Shown: in pieces, positions 25,201 to 33,002 of the stretch | Numbering within the stretch: the first letter of the stretch is position 1 | Layout of the letters: the number at the start of each line of letters is the position of its first letter | The notes under the pieces: generated by a model | Database searches by the model: none | What the model saw: the letters and a program-made list of their open reading frames with translations, nothing else | What the model was told of the DNA's origin: nothing | Translations under genes and position numbers: made by a program | Assembly: GCF_019966545.1 (NCBI RefSeq) | Contig: NZ_JAIMIC010000015.1 | Coordinates: 1-62,752 of the forward strand | Origin: Heliomarina baculiformis | Lineage (GTDB): Bacteria; Pseudomonadota; Alphaproteobacteria; Rhodobacterales; Rhodobacteraceae | Length of the DNA stretch: 62,752 nucleotides | Reading direction: 5' to 3'

Positions 25201-26588
25201 CCGATCTTGGGGCCAAGAACCAGCGCCAGCGGGTTCACTATCTTCTGGAACCCGGCTGGAAGGCTGATGCCGCCATCCAGGGCCTTGGGCGCACCAACCG
25301 CACCAACCAGGCACAGCCGCCACTCTTCCGACCCGTCGCCACCGATGTGAAGGCGGAGAAGCGGTTTCTCTCCACCATCGCCCGTCGTCTCGACACGCTC
25401 GGGGCAATCACGCGCGGTCAGCGCCAAACCGGCGGTCAGGGGTTGTTCCGGCCCGAGGACAACCTTGAGAGCCCTTACGCCCGCGACGCCCTGCGCCAGC
25501 TTTACCGCCGCCTCTTTCGCGGTGATGTTGCGGGCTGCTCGCTCGGGGCGTTTGAGGATGCGACCGGTCTCAGCCTGACCGATGACAATGGGCTGAAGGA
25601 TGACCTGCCGCCGATCACGACCTTCCTCAATCGCCTGCTGGCGCTGACGATCGACATGCAGGCCGTGCTCTTTTCGGCCTTTGAGGAGCTTCTGGACCAA
25701 CGGATCGAAGGCGCCATCGCCGCCGGGGTCTATGATCTCGGGCTCGAGACGCTGCGCGCCGAGAGCTTCCGGGTGACGGATGCGCGGGTGATCTACACCC
25801 ATCCCGGCTCCGGCGCGGAAACCCAGCTCCTGAGCATCGCGGAAAAGCGGCGTAATGCTCCGACCGCGCTCGCGGATGCGCTTGACTGGCTCGACGACCC
25901 AAAGACACGCCTGCTGGTCAACAGCCGCTCGGGTCGGGCCGCCGTGCAGGTGCCCGCCACCAGCCTGATGCTGGACGATGGCACGATCGAGCCCCGCTTG
26001 CGGCTGATCCGCCCCACCGAGGCAAGCACCGTGCCTGCCAAGATCATGGAAGACACCCATTGGCTGGAAGCCGACCGCACGGCCTTCGCCGCCGCATGGA
26101 CCGCGGAACTGGCCGAGGTGCCGGAATTCTCGGAAACCACCCTGCATATCGTGGCGGGGCTTTTGCTGCCGATCTGGAAGCAACTGCCGCAGGACGAGAC
26201 CCGCGTCTACCGGCTGCAGACCGACGATGGTCAGCGCATCATCGGTCGCCGCGTTTCGCCGTCTTGGGTCGCGACGACGCTGGCGGATGATGCGCCGCAG
26301 CTCACAGCTGCGCAGGTCCATGCCCTTGTTCTGGAGGGCAAGACGGTCGTGCGCTTGGCCGAGGGGATGGAGTTGCACCGGTCCCGCGTCATGGGCGTCA
26401 ACCGGATCGAACTGTCGGGCTTTTTGGGTGCCGCCAAGGACCGGCTCAAGGCAGATGGGTTCTTCTCGGAGATCATCGCCTGGAAGCTGCGGCTCTTCTG
26501 CCCAGCAGACTCGAGCGGCATCGCAGTGCTTGATCGTATGCTTGCACGTTGCCCTGCAACAGGACTACATGCGCGCGGAGGGTGCTGA
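22209..26588 (+). CDS. Strawberry-notch-type fused methyltransferase-helicase
   Basis: A 1459-residue protein. Residues ~120-330 form an adenine-methylase-like domain (motif I EPSAGTGLL 152-160, NPPF 217-220). Residues ~450-1150 form a strawberry-notch SF2 helicase: Walker A in GDGTGAGKGR (about 516-525), DESH at about 624, and motif VI GLGRTNRTNQ near 1025. The C-terminal ~300 residues are unrecognised. The family is common on alphaproteobacterial plasmids and phages and is thought to protect or remodel incoming DNA, but no reaction has been proved. NPPF, rather than NPPY, still fits amino-methylases. It is followed 3 bp later by a Toprim gene, so the two are an operon. Confidence 0.9.
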   Translation: MTHLAPFATERALAPVAPIPSLDTAAAILSVAEALQTDLAQGFQIDALRLRVEMERAFGGSDATGAWDWKLAYEAGEAALVLFLRKFGRALLARAGSPAALLPILAKVSGLLPTHTRRSEEMERFQQFSTPLPMGLAALAAAQITSRDLVLEPSAGTGLLAVLAEIAGGSLALNELADTRADLLRRLFSGRPVTCFDAAQIDDHLDADLRPSVILMNPPFSAVANVDARSTETTARHLRSALARLVPGGRLVAITGASFAPDAPAWAETFARLTETAHLVFTGAVSGAAFAKHGTSFETRISVFDKCRGGEAGGITADLARPISPDVASLLSLITTHVPPRLALAQVAPARQGLTSPFPGNPTRTTRAAISTSRITSPTPATNTVPQIEAADLAYTLRDATEDGVSTRLSDAIYETFRLQAIDIPGAEPHPTKLVQSAAMASVAPPKPSYRPKLPAAILRDGLLSEAQLETVIYAGEAHGAYLAGSWTVDETGDMVSAAPDDAADAIRFRRGFFLGDGTGAGKGRQSAGILLDNWAQGRRKALWISKSDKLLEDAQRDWSALGQERLLVTPLSRFAQGKDIPLTEGILFTTYATLRSEERGARKSRVDQIVDWLGADFDGVILFDESHAMANAAGSKGERGDVTASQQGRAGLRLQHKLPNARVVYVSATGATSVHNLAYAQRLGLWGGEDFPFATRAEFVDAIEAGGVAAMEVLARDLRSLGLYTARSLSYDGVEYEMLVHALSPEQRGIYDAYAGAFAIIHNNLAAAMEAANITAENGTLNRQAKSAARSAFESAKQRFFGHLLTSMKTPTLIAAIDADLTAGHAAVIQIVSTGEALMERRLSEIPTDEWNDVRVDITPREACLDYLAHSFPVQLYEPFTDSEGNLSSRPVTRDGQPVECREAARRRDALIEHLASLPPVPGALDQIIQRFGTDLVAEVTGRSRRIVRKGDGPAAHLVVESRAGSANLAETAAFMDDQKRILIFSDAGGTGRSYHADLGAKNQRQRVHYLLEPGWKADAAIQGLGRTNRTNQAQPPLFRPVATDVKAEKRFLSTIARRLDTLGAITRGQRQTGGQGLFRPEDNLESPYARDALRQLYRRLFRGDVAGCSLGAFEDATGLSLTDDNGLKDDLPPITTFLNRLLALTIDMQAVLFSAFEELLDQRIEGAIAAGVYDLGLETLRAESFRVTDARVIYTHPGSGAETQLLSIAEKRRNAPTALADALDWLDDPKTRLLVNSRSGRAAVQVPATSLMLDDGTIEPRLRLIRPTEASTVPAKIMEDTHWLEADRTAFAAAWTAELAEVPEFSETTLHIVAGLLLPIWKQLPQDETRVYRLQTDDGQRIIGRRVSPSWVATTLADDAPQLTAAQVHALVLEGKTVVRLAEGMELHRSRVMGVNRIELSGFLGAAKDRLKADGFFSEIIAWKLRLFCPADSSGIAVLDRMLARCPATGLHARGGC

Positions 26589-26591
26589 GCC

Positions 26592-27623
26592 ATGTATTCC
26601 GAGACCGAAGATCTGATCCGCGCATTGGCGGAGAGTGCCGAGAGCGTGTGTCGCCATTACCTTCCCGCCGGGCGGCGGGAAGGATCCTACTGGATCGTTG
26701 GCGATCTGCAGAACAATCCCGGCCGGTCGCTCTTCGTGCGGCTGACCGGGCCTGCGTCGGGGCCGGGCGCGGCTGGCAAGTTCACCGATGGTGCCACGGG
26801 CGAGCATGGCGATCTTCTCGACATCATCCGCGAGAGGACCGGGATCTCCCGCTTTCCCGATCTTCTGGCCGAGGCCCGGGCACATCTGGGCCGTCCGCAG
26901 CCGGTTCTCCCGGATAGGCCAGTGCCGAAGAAGGCCCAGGCCCCCGGCGGCACACCAGCGGCGGCGGCGCGTTTGTTTGCAGCCTCTATGCCAGTCGCAG
27001 GCACGCTTGCTGATACCTACCTTCGCGCCCGGGGCCTGACCAAAGGCGGCATGACGAGTGCGCTGCGCTTCCATCCGAAGTGCTGGCATCGGGATGAGGG
27101 CCAGACCAGCAGTATCCCCAGACCGGCGCTGATCGCGGCTGTCACCGATGGGGCAGGGGCCTTGCAGGGCGTGCATCGCACCTGGTTGGCGCCTGACGGA
27201 CAGGGAAAGGCGGCTGTCGAGACGCAGCGGCGTGCCATGGGTCACCTCCTCGGCAATGCCGTCAGGCTGACCCCGCATGATGACATCCTCGTGATCGGCG
27301 AGGGCATCGAGACCATGCTGTCCCTGTCCGAAGCGGCCCCCGGCCTTCCCGTCTGGGCGGCGCTCTCGTCGGGTCACCTCGGGGCGGTCCAGTTGCCGAA
27401 GGGGCTGCAGCGCCTTTACATCGCCATCGACCGCGATCCGGCCGGGCAACGCGCGGCAGAGAGGTTGAGCGCCAGAGCAACCGAGGTCGGGATTGCCGTT
27501 CGGGTGTTGGAACCGCTGCTCGGAGATTTCAACGATGATCTCCGGGCGACCGGCAAAGAGGCGCTGCGCCAGCATCTGGCAGGGCAGATCGGGCTTGAGG
27601 ATCGCCAACGCCTGTTGGGCTGA
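26592..27623 (+). CDS. Toprim-domain primase-like protein
   Basis: A 343-residue protein. The N-terminal ~130 residues resemble the primase-associated domain (YWIVGDLQNNPGRSLFVRL, GKFTDGATGEHGDLLDII). The C-terminal Toprim domain has the glutamate in VIGEGIET (about residue 237) and the acidic pair in AIDRDPAG (about 278). There is no clear zinc-binding cysteine cluster, so a full primase is doubtful. It lies 3 bp after the helicase and probably works with it on incoming or replicating plasmid DNA. Confidence 0.85.
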   Translation: MYSETEDLIRALAESAESVCRHYLPAGRREGSYWIVGDLQNNPGRSLFVRLTGPASGPGAAGKFTDGATGEHGDLLDIIRERTGISRFPDLLAEARAHLGRPQPVLPDRPVPKKAQAPGGTPAAAARLFAASMPVAGTLADTYLRARGLTKGGMTSALRFHPKCWHRDEGQTSSIPRPALIAAVTDGAGALQGVHRTWLAPDGQGKAAVETQRRAMGHLLGNAVRLTPHDDILVIGEGIETMLSLSEAAPGLPVWAALSSGHLGAVQLPKGLQRLYIAIDRDPAGQRAAERLSARATEVGIAVRVLEPLLGDFNDDLRATGKEALRQHLAGQIGLEDRQRLLG

Positions 27624-27742
27624 GCCGCATCGCGCAGGGGGCGGTCAGGGGCAGAGGGGGTAGGGGTCCTGCCGTCCTGTCGTGGGTGTGGATCATCACC
27701 TTTTGCCTCTTCCCGGGTAAATCTCATCCACCCGACACCCGA

Positions 27743-27951
27743 GCGGCCTTCAAGAGATGGGCAGGCGGCCGTCAAAGGGGACGCCCCATCAAGGGCGGCA
27801 GGCAAGCTATTTCCGCCGCGGGGGACGAGCCCCCGCTTTGCATCGCGAAACAAATAGCTTGCCTGCCGCCCTCCTCCACATGCGTTCCGGCCCTGAAGAG
27901 GGGGTGAAGGGGCGTCCGCCATGACGGCTCAGTGCTGCCCATGAAGGCCGC
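27743..27951 (+). promoter_or_regulatory. 209-nt nested palindrome before the DUF2493 gene
   Basis: This non-coding block folds on itself almost end to end. A perfect 21-bp pair is formed by 27792-27812 with 27852-27872. Outside it, GGACGCCCC (27779) pairs with GGGGCGTCC (27909), GCCGTC (27768) with GACGGC (27923), ATGGGCAG (27757) with CTGCCCAT (27935), and GCGGCCTTCA (27743) with TGAAGGCCGC (27942). Inside it, GCGGGGG (27818) pairs with CCCCCGC (27830) around a five-base loop. It ends 45 bp before the likely start of the next gene. It may be a single-strand promoter, a small MITE, or a strong mRNA leader. Confidence 0.7.
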
Positions 27952-27995
27952 GCGGGTTGTCGCGCGGATGAGACATGCCCGGAGGCAAGAAACTG

Positions 27996-28928
27996 ATGAC
28001 GATCCACACCCACGACGACGCGTATGAACCCGCCCACACTGCATCCCAGACCGCCCATGCGCTCGATGAGCTGCAGCTTTATGGCTACCGCCCCTTTGAC
28101 GAGCCCGATCCGCGCCCGATGCCCGATGGGCAGCGCCTTGCGGTCGCCGTCGCCGACATCTTCGATGCCCTCGTCGCGAGCCTTGAAGACACCCGCATGG
28201 AACCCGACCTCGAAGAGGTGCTCTGGGGCCAGGTCAACCTCTTTCACCGCGCCACGGCCCGGATCGAGCGGTCGCTCGACGAGAACGAGCAGGTGCAGCG
28301 CCGCCTTCAGCGCGAGCAGGACGGCTCTGAGGTGAAATCCACCGAACTCGAGCGCCTGACGGCCGAAGGTCTGACACTGATCGAACGGCGGAACTGCATG
28401 GACATGATGCGCGATCACGCCGCCACCGAGTTCGTCCATCACACGGGCTCCACCTGGCGCCCCCGCACTGGCTCGATGGTGAACCGCCAGCACATGACCG
28501 CAGCGCTGATCGACAGCCGCGACTTTCTCGCCGCCAAGCGCCGCGCGGAGACCGAGGTGATGTTGCCCGCAGGTCCCAAGGTCGCCCTCACCGGCGGGAC
28601 CGACTTCAACGATCACCGCCTGATCTGGGGAAAGCTCGACCAGGTCCGGACCAAGTATCCCGACATGGTCCTTCTCCACGGTGGAAGCCCCAAAGGCGCG
28701 GAACTCATCGCCGCCAAATGGGCCGAGGCCCGCGGCGTGACGCAGGTGGCCTTCAAGCCCGACTGGACCAAGCACGCCAAGGCGGCGCCCTTCAAGCGCA
28801 ACGACGCTATGCTGGACGTGCTACCCGTGGGCGTCCTCGTCTTCCCGGGCACCGGCATCCAGGAGAACCTAGCCGACAAGGCCAAAAAGCTCGGCATCCC
28901 GGTCATGAAGTTCGAGAAGGGGGCATGA
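27996..28928 (+). CDS. DUF2493 (YspA-type SLOG domain) protein
   Basis: A 310-residue protein. The C-terminal ~120 residues form a Rossmann-like SLOG/DUF2493 domain (KVALTGGTDFNDHRLIW, VLLHGGSPKGAELIAAKWA, VGVLVFPGTGIQENLADKAKKLGIPV). SLOG domains bind nucleotide-derived ligands, and members act in defence signalling or DNA uptake. The N-terminal half is helical, with a coiled-coil-like stretch (ARIERSLDENEQVQRRLQRE). I chose the ATG at 27996 because GGAGG precedes it; an in-frame ATG at 27975 is possible. A large fold-back lies directly upstream and an intrinsic terminator overlaps the stop. Confidence 0.85.
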   Translation: MTIHTHDDAYEPAHTASQTAHALDELQLYGYRPFDEPDPRPMPDGQRLAVAVADIFDALVASLEDTRMEPDLEEVLWGQVNLFHRATARIERSLDENEQVQRRLQREQDGSEVKSTELERLTAEGLTLIERRNCMDMMRDHAATEFVHHTGSTWRPRTGSMVNRQHMTAALIDSRDFLAAKRRAETEVMLPAGPKVALTGGTDFNDHRLIWGKLDQVRTKYPDMVLLHGGSPKGAELIAAKWAEARGVTQVAFKPDWTKHAKAAPFKRNDAMLDVLPVGVLVFPGTGIQENLADKAKKLGIPVMKFEKGA

Positions 28929-28938
28929 GCCCCCTTTT
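28919..28938 (+). terminator. Terminator overlapping the DUF2493 stop
   Basis: GGGGGC (28919-28924) and GCCCCC (28929-28934) enclose ATGA, which contains the stop codon, followed directly by TTTT. A compact intrinsic terminator. Confidence 0.85.
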
Positions 28939-29013
28939 CCCCTCGCGGGGAAATCGAGGTGGAAGAGCAGGCTTCCACCTGATATTTTGGAAGAAAGCCT
29001 GCTGGATCACGAT

Positions 29014-29271
29014 ATGTCTCACTCTGTCGCTCAACTTGAGGTGTTCCCGACCGACCTGCAGATGCGGCGGATCGATCCAGCCTGCAACATGCGGCGGTTT
29101 TACCGCATGAGCATTCAGCCCGATCTCTTTGGGGGCGCCAGCTTGGTGCGCGAATGGGGCCGCATTGGCGCGCGCGGGCAGATGATGATTGAGCAGCATC
29201 CAGATGAAGGGCGCGCCGTAACCGCGCTGATGAAACTTGCGGCGATAAAGAAGCGGCGGGGTTATGCATGA
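29014..29271 (+). CDS. WGR-domain protein (85 aa)
   Basis: An 85-residue single WGR domain: RRIDPACNMRRFYRMSIQPD, then LVREWGRIGARGQMM with the defining WGR triplet, and a C-terminal helix (AVTALMKLAAIKKRR). WGR domains bind DNA ends in eukaryotic PARPs; bacterial stand-alone versions are common on plasmids and are probably nucleic-acid binding. I chose the ATG at 29014 over an in-frame TTG at 28987. It nearly overlaps the next gene. Confidence 0.88.
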   Translation: MSHSVAQLEVFPTDLQMRRIDPACNMRRFYRMSIQPDLFGGASLVREWGRIGARGQMMIEQHPDEGRAVTALMKLAAIKKRRGYA

Positions 29272-29321
29272 TGCGCGGCCGCGGTTCGAAAAGCGGGCAG
29301 ACACAGGAAAACGAGGGGGAG

Positions 29322-29552
29322 ATGGCACTCGACACTGACAAGATCGATGATGCGGCTCTCGCGATCCTTAGCCTGACGCTGCATTACGGCGATCAGGTCT
29401 GGAAGGGAATCGATTGGACCATCACCAACCGGCTTTTCGAGAAAGGCCTGATTTTTGATCCCAAAAACAAGGCGAAATCGCTGAGCCTGACCCCAGAAGG
29501 GGTCGCGCATGCGCGGGAAATTCTCGCGCGGGAGTTCAGCAAGGCCGAGTGA
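29322..29552 (+). CDS. DUF6429-like small protein (76 aa)
   Basis: A 76-residue protein (MALDTDKIDDAALAILSLTL, then WKGIDWTITNRLFEKGLI, SLSLTPEGVAHAREI). It matches, from memory, the DUF6429 family and looks like a small winged helix. GAGGGGGAG precedes the ATG at 29322; the frame extends to 29268 but overlaps the WGR gene. It is the last plus-strand gene of the block and converges with the TrlF-type ATPase gene. Confidence 0.75.
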   Translation: MALDTDKIDDAALAILSLTLHYGDQVWKGIDWTITNRLFEKGLIFDPKNKAKSLSLTPEGVAHAREILAREFSKAE

Positions 29553-29638
29553 CGGGCGGCTTTGCGGGACCTTACAGTCGTTCGCTGCATCTGCGTGCAA
29601 TTTGCTCGCATCCGCAGCATCGTTACAACGCGGACACT

Positions 29639-32617
29639 CTATTTTATCTGGTATTTCAGTCGTCGTTGAACGAACGCGGGTTTGGAGCCCTCCAGAATTT
29701 TGACGATGGCATCGTTGATGCGCGGGTTTTCAATCGAACCACTTTCATAGGTGAATTTGTAGTTGTCGGCCTTGTCGAGCGTCACGTAAAGAATTTGCTC
29801 GGCGTCGGCCCCGACGGCGAGGTTCGGGTTGTGAGTGACCAGTACCACCTGCCGAGATTTCTTAGCCTCGCGAATGCAACGCGCGAGCACGGTAAAGATG
29901 CTGTCATTGTCGAGGTTGTCTTCCGGCTGGTCGATAATCAGCGGTGTTTTTTCTCTGTCGAGATGCAGGTAGAACACCAGCAGCAATAGACCTTTTTCAC
30001 CTGGGGAAAGCTGGTTCAGGTTTTTTCCGCCCAATCGAAGCTCATAGCGCGGCTCGAAATATTCCAGCGAGAAAAGCAGATCGTAGAGACGCTTAACGTC
30101 CTTGATCTGTTTCGAGATATCTTCCGCTTTGATGTCGGCAATGATGGTCTTGGCAAAGCTCAGGATGGTTTCAACATCATTCCAGTTCACGTCTATCATG
30201 CGCTTTTCCAGATCGCTGCGCCCCTCTACAGCACCGCGAAACGGCCCGCGCGCCGTCTGGGTCACGAGTTCCAGAAAGCGCCCCGGAAATTCGTGCGACG
30301 GCACAAATGACGCGTCGATCGATACATCGAATGCCTCCGAACTTACGGTTGCCAGCTTCTCTTCGACGCTGGATTTCAGGCCTTCGTAGAAAGAGCGCAC
30401 CTTTTCCTTGGAGGTGAAAATCGAACGCGCGAGATCGTCGCGGTCGGAATAACGGGTATCAAGTTGCGCCTGCAGGTCTTCCTCGATGTAGCGGATACGG
30501 GCCTCCAAGTCTTTGAAGGTTCCAGGCTTGGGGCTCTCATCTTCCCCCATGACATCTTCCATCTTCTTATTGATTTCCGAAAGGGTCTGGAGGTAGCGCT
30601 GATAGCGGCGCTGCGGCGCGGACAGAGTTTCCTGCAAGGCCTTCAGTTTATCAGCGAGATACTGGTGGGCTTTGCGTAGAGAGGGGACGCTGGTGAGCGC
30701 GGCAAAGTCCGTGCCCTCGGTAAACTCGCCAGCGTGCTCGGCCTCCAGCGCCTTCACTTCGGCGGCAAGTTCGGTAGCCTTGGCATCGATGCTTTCGGTG
30801 CTGATCCTGTGGGAAACGATGAGGTCAATATCCAGACCAAAGCTTGTACAGATGGGCCTAAGCTCTTCCTTACCTTGCTTCACGTGAGCGTCGAGAGCGT
30901 TGATGGACTCCTTCAGCGATCCGAGCGACGTCAGGTCGGTCTTGATAGCCGATAGTCGGTCGACCGCCTGCTTGCCGCGTTCTGTGATAGTCGCTTGAAG
31001 GGCTCGCGTTCGTTCTATCTCCTCGGACACGGCGCGCTGCTTGGGCGTTTCTTCCTCCGGCTTTTCGACAGCCGCAGGTTTCGAATTCTCAAGGACGCGG
31101 TACTCTTCGCGCCGTTGCTTCAACTGCTCTTTCAACCGGGCGCTGGTCGAAGGATCTGCTTGCTGCTCAAGTTCAATGATCTCGATATTTAGCTCGCGCA
31201 GACGTACCTTTCGGGCGCTAATGTCGCTCTTGCTCTGCGCGGTCTTCAGGTCTTCGAGTTCTGAAAACGTCGATTTTCCCATGCGGTCGGATTCCTCCAC
31301 ATGCGAGAAAACAACCTCTTCTATCTCCTTGCGAAACGCTTTGACCTCGATCTCGTTCGTCAGGCTTTCGAAGTAGTTCTGGGGAAGGTACTTCACAGCT
31401 TCGGGCCGGAGCGCATCAACATCCTCATCGAGCTTTTTCGTCCGCTCGGTTCCGCTCGCCCAGGTCAGAGTTGCCGTGAAATTTTCGGCGTAGCCTTTTT
31501 GGCGGAACTTTCGGTTGCGGGCTTCGTCGGTCAGAAACGAGAAATGCTCTTGCTGGCGCGACTCCCCGAGGAGCCCAAGAATGTCGGCGATGGCGCTCTT
31601 GCCGCTCCCCTTGTTGCCAATAATAGCCGTTAGCTCGGGGTTGAAGGGTATCGCAACATTCCTGAACCAGGAGCCTTTGGCTCCCGCATATCCCGCAATC
31701 TGATCAATGCGCAGCCCCGCGATGAAACGGGTTGCATCCTGATTGAGCCGTTCCAACACGGTGGGATGCTCGCCGATATGCACGCGACCCTTTGGTTCAA
31801 AGAGCGTTTGACGGAGCCCTCTAAACGTCAAGTCGGCCTTGATCCAGGTCGGCGGGTATCCTGCCTCGTCGCCGGAGAGCCTGCCAAGATCGGCCATCGC
31901 ATGAGCGTCCGAACCTGAATAGACGGGCTTCTTCTCGGAAGGGCTGCCGTCTTCGTAGCGGTCCGTACTAAGGAAATAGCCAGTGCTCTTGTCTGACCCG
32001 AAAAAAGCGTGACTGGCCTTGTCTAGCTCATCCGAGATCGATTTGCTGCGGGCGGATTTCGTGTCAACGCCGCGCAGACCATCATTGCCGGCCGCCGTGA
32101 CGATCAGATAGGCCGTCTCGTCGGGGAACACCTTCTTGAGAGCCGTTTGAAGATCGGACAGGCTGATTGTGGCCTGTTCGTATTCTTCGCGCGATGTGAG
32201 CTCACTGCAGCGAAGGCGCAGCCCTTCCCGAGTTTTGTGCGTATGCAGATCGCTGAGCAAGGTGCGCAGCTTCGTTACGGAAGCAAGCGCAGGGTCGATC
32301 AGGACATGGGTGTGAACATTGCGGCCGTCCGAACTCACGGTTTCCATGAGCCGGAATTCACAATTCGGGATAAAAACCTTTGTGCCGTGTGGGTAAAGGC
32401 GCTCATACGCCTCTGAAACGGCCAAGTAAGAGTCAAAGGAGAAATAATCTGTGATCCCAAATACTTGAACGTCTGAGCCCTCTAGCACTTCGAGATAGGC
32501 GCGGAGATTTTCCTCACTGGTATCGCCGTAGCCATTTGCCAGTTTGGTTCCTGGCCCGTGAAGATGGAGATCCCACCGATGCCATCCCGACCCATCTTTC
32601 TTGTAATCAATAGTCAT
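29639..32617 (-). CDS. TrlF-type PHP-domain plus SMC-like ATPase
   Basis: A 992-residue protein. The N-terminal PHP phosphoesterase domain (residues ~10-285) has metal-ligand histidines in WDLHLH (18-20), VHTH (102-104) and SGSDAH (234-239). An ABC/SMC-like ATPase follows: Walker A GNKGSGKS (334-341), ~450 residues of coiled coil (about 430-800), and signature/Walker B near the end (LSPGEKGLLLL, LIIDQPEDNLDND, VTHNP). This layout matches proteins named TrlF, found sporadically on mobile elements. Their function is unproved; by analogy with RecN/RloC-like ATPases fused to nucleases, defence or DNA-end processing is plausible. It faces the rest of the block. Confidence 0.88.
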   Translation of the reverse strand: MTIDYKKDGSGWHRWDLHLHGPGTKLANGYGDTSEENLRAYLEVLEGSDVQVFGITDYFSFDSYLAVSEAYERLYPHGTKVFIPNCEFRLMETVSSDGRNVHTHVLIDPALASVTKLRTLLSDLHTHKTREGLRLRCSELTSREEYEQATISLSDLQTALKKVFPDETAYLIVTAAGNDGLRGVDTKSARSKSISDELDKASHAFFGSDKSTGYFLSTDRYEDGSPSEKKPVYSGSDAHAMADLGRLSGDEAGYPPTWIKADLTFRGLRQTLFEPKGRVHIGEHPTVLERLNQDATRFIAGLRIDQIAGYAGAKGSWFRNVAIPFNPELTAIIGNKGSGKSAIADILGLLGESRQQEHFSFLTDEARNRKFRQKGYAENFTATLTWASGTERTKKLDEDVDALRPEAVKYLPQNYFESLTNEIEVKAFRKEIEEVVFSHVEESDRMGKSTFSELEDLKTAQSKSDISARKVRLRELNIEIIELEQQADPSTSARLKEQLKQRREEYRVLENSKPAAVEKPEEETPKQRAVSEEIERTRALQATITERGKQAVDRLSAIKTDLTSLGSLKESINALDAHVKQGKEELRPICTSFGLDIDLIVSHRISTESIDAKATELAAEVKALEAEHAGEFTEGTDFAALTSVPSLRKAHQYLADKLKALQETLSAPQRRYQRYLQTLSEINKKMEDVMGEDESPKPGTFKDLEARIRYIEEDLQAQLDTRYSDRDDLARSIFTSKEKVRSFYEGLKSSVEEKLATVSSEAFDVSIDASFVPSHEFPGRFLELVTQTARGPFRGAVEGRSDLEKRMIDVNWNDVETILSFAKTIIADIKAEDISKQIKDVKRLYDLLFSLEYFEPRYELRLGGKNLNQLSPGEKGLLLLVFYLHLDREKTPLIIDQPEDNLDNDSIFTVLARCIREAKKSRQVVLVTHNPNLAVGADAEQILYVTLDKADNYKFTYESGSIENPRINDAIVKILEGSKPAFVQRRLKYQIK

Positions 32618-32772
32618 TGCTTTTAATCCACTTGCGCATAGAGGAAGCGCTTCAAGTCACATGGGATACATTGTACCGCGCAATTTTCTGCGACAAGCAT
32701 GAATGACCGATCTGGGGAAGCCGCGCTGCGGCGTGCTGTAGAATCCAAACGGCGTCTGTGGGTGGCTCCTGC

Positions 32773-33002
32773 ATTGCAAGAGTTTTTTGGCGATTTCTGC
32801 GGTCATTTTTGTCAGTACTGTCGTCTGTCCGGCCTGTTTGTGTGGTGGTGTTCCACTGGCCCTGATGAATTCCGCGAGCGAGGTTCCAATCGGCTTATCG
32901 ACCTCAAAGGGCCGCTGCCATTCCCGGAGTGTCCTTGCTCTTGGTTGACTTATTTCCGCATCATCACTTCAACGTCTTGCATCTCGTGGGCAGTCGGCGC
33001 GG
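32773..33002 (-). ncRNA. Candidate bridge/seekRNA region of the IS110-type element
   Basis: About 230 gene-free bases lie 3' of the transposase and inside the element. IS110-family recombinases use an element-encoded structured RNA to pair target and donor DNA. In the IS1111 group it is encoded downstream of the transposase, as the layout here would allow, while the upstream side has only ~60 bp. The RNA itself is not defined here; this is position-based. Confidence 0.45.

Noticed and set aside
23337-26378. 1013-codon open frame on the minus strand
   Set aside because: It is antisense to the methylase-helicase gene, which has clear motifs; the minus translation is low-complexity and Arg/Gly/His-rich, a GC-bias artefact.
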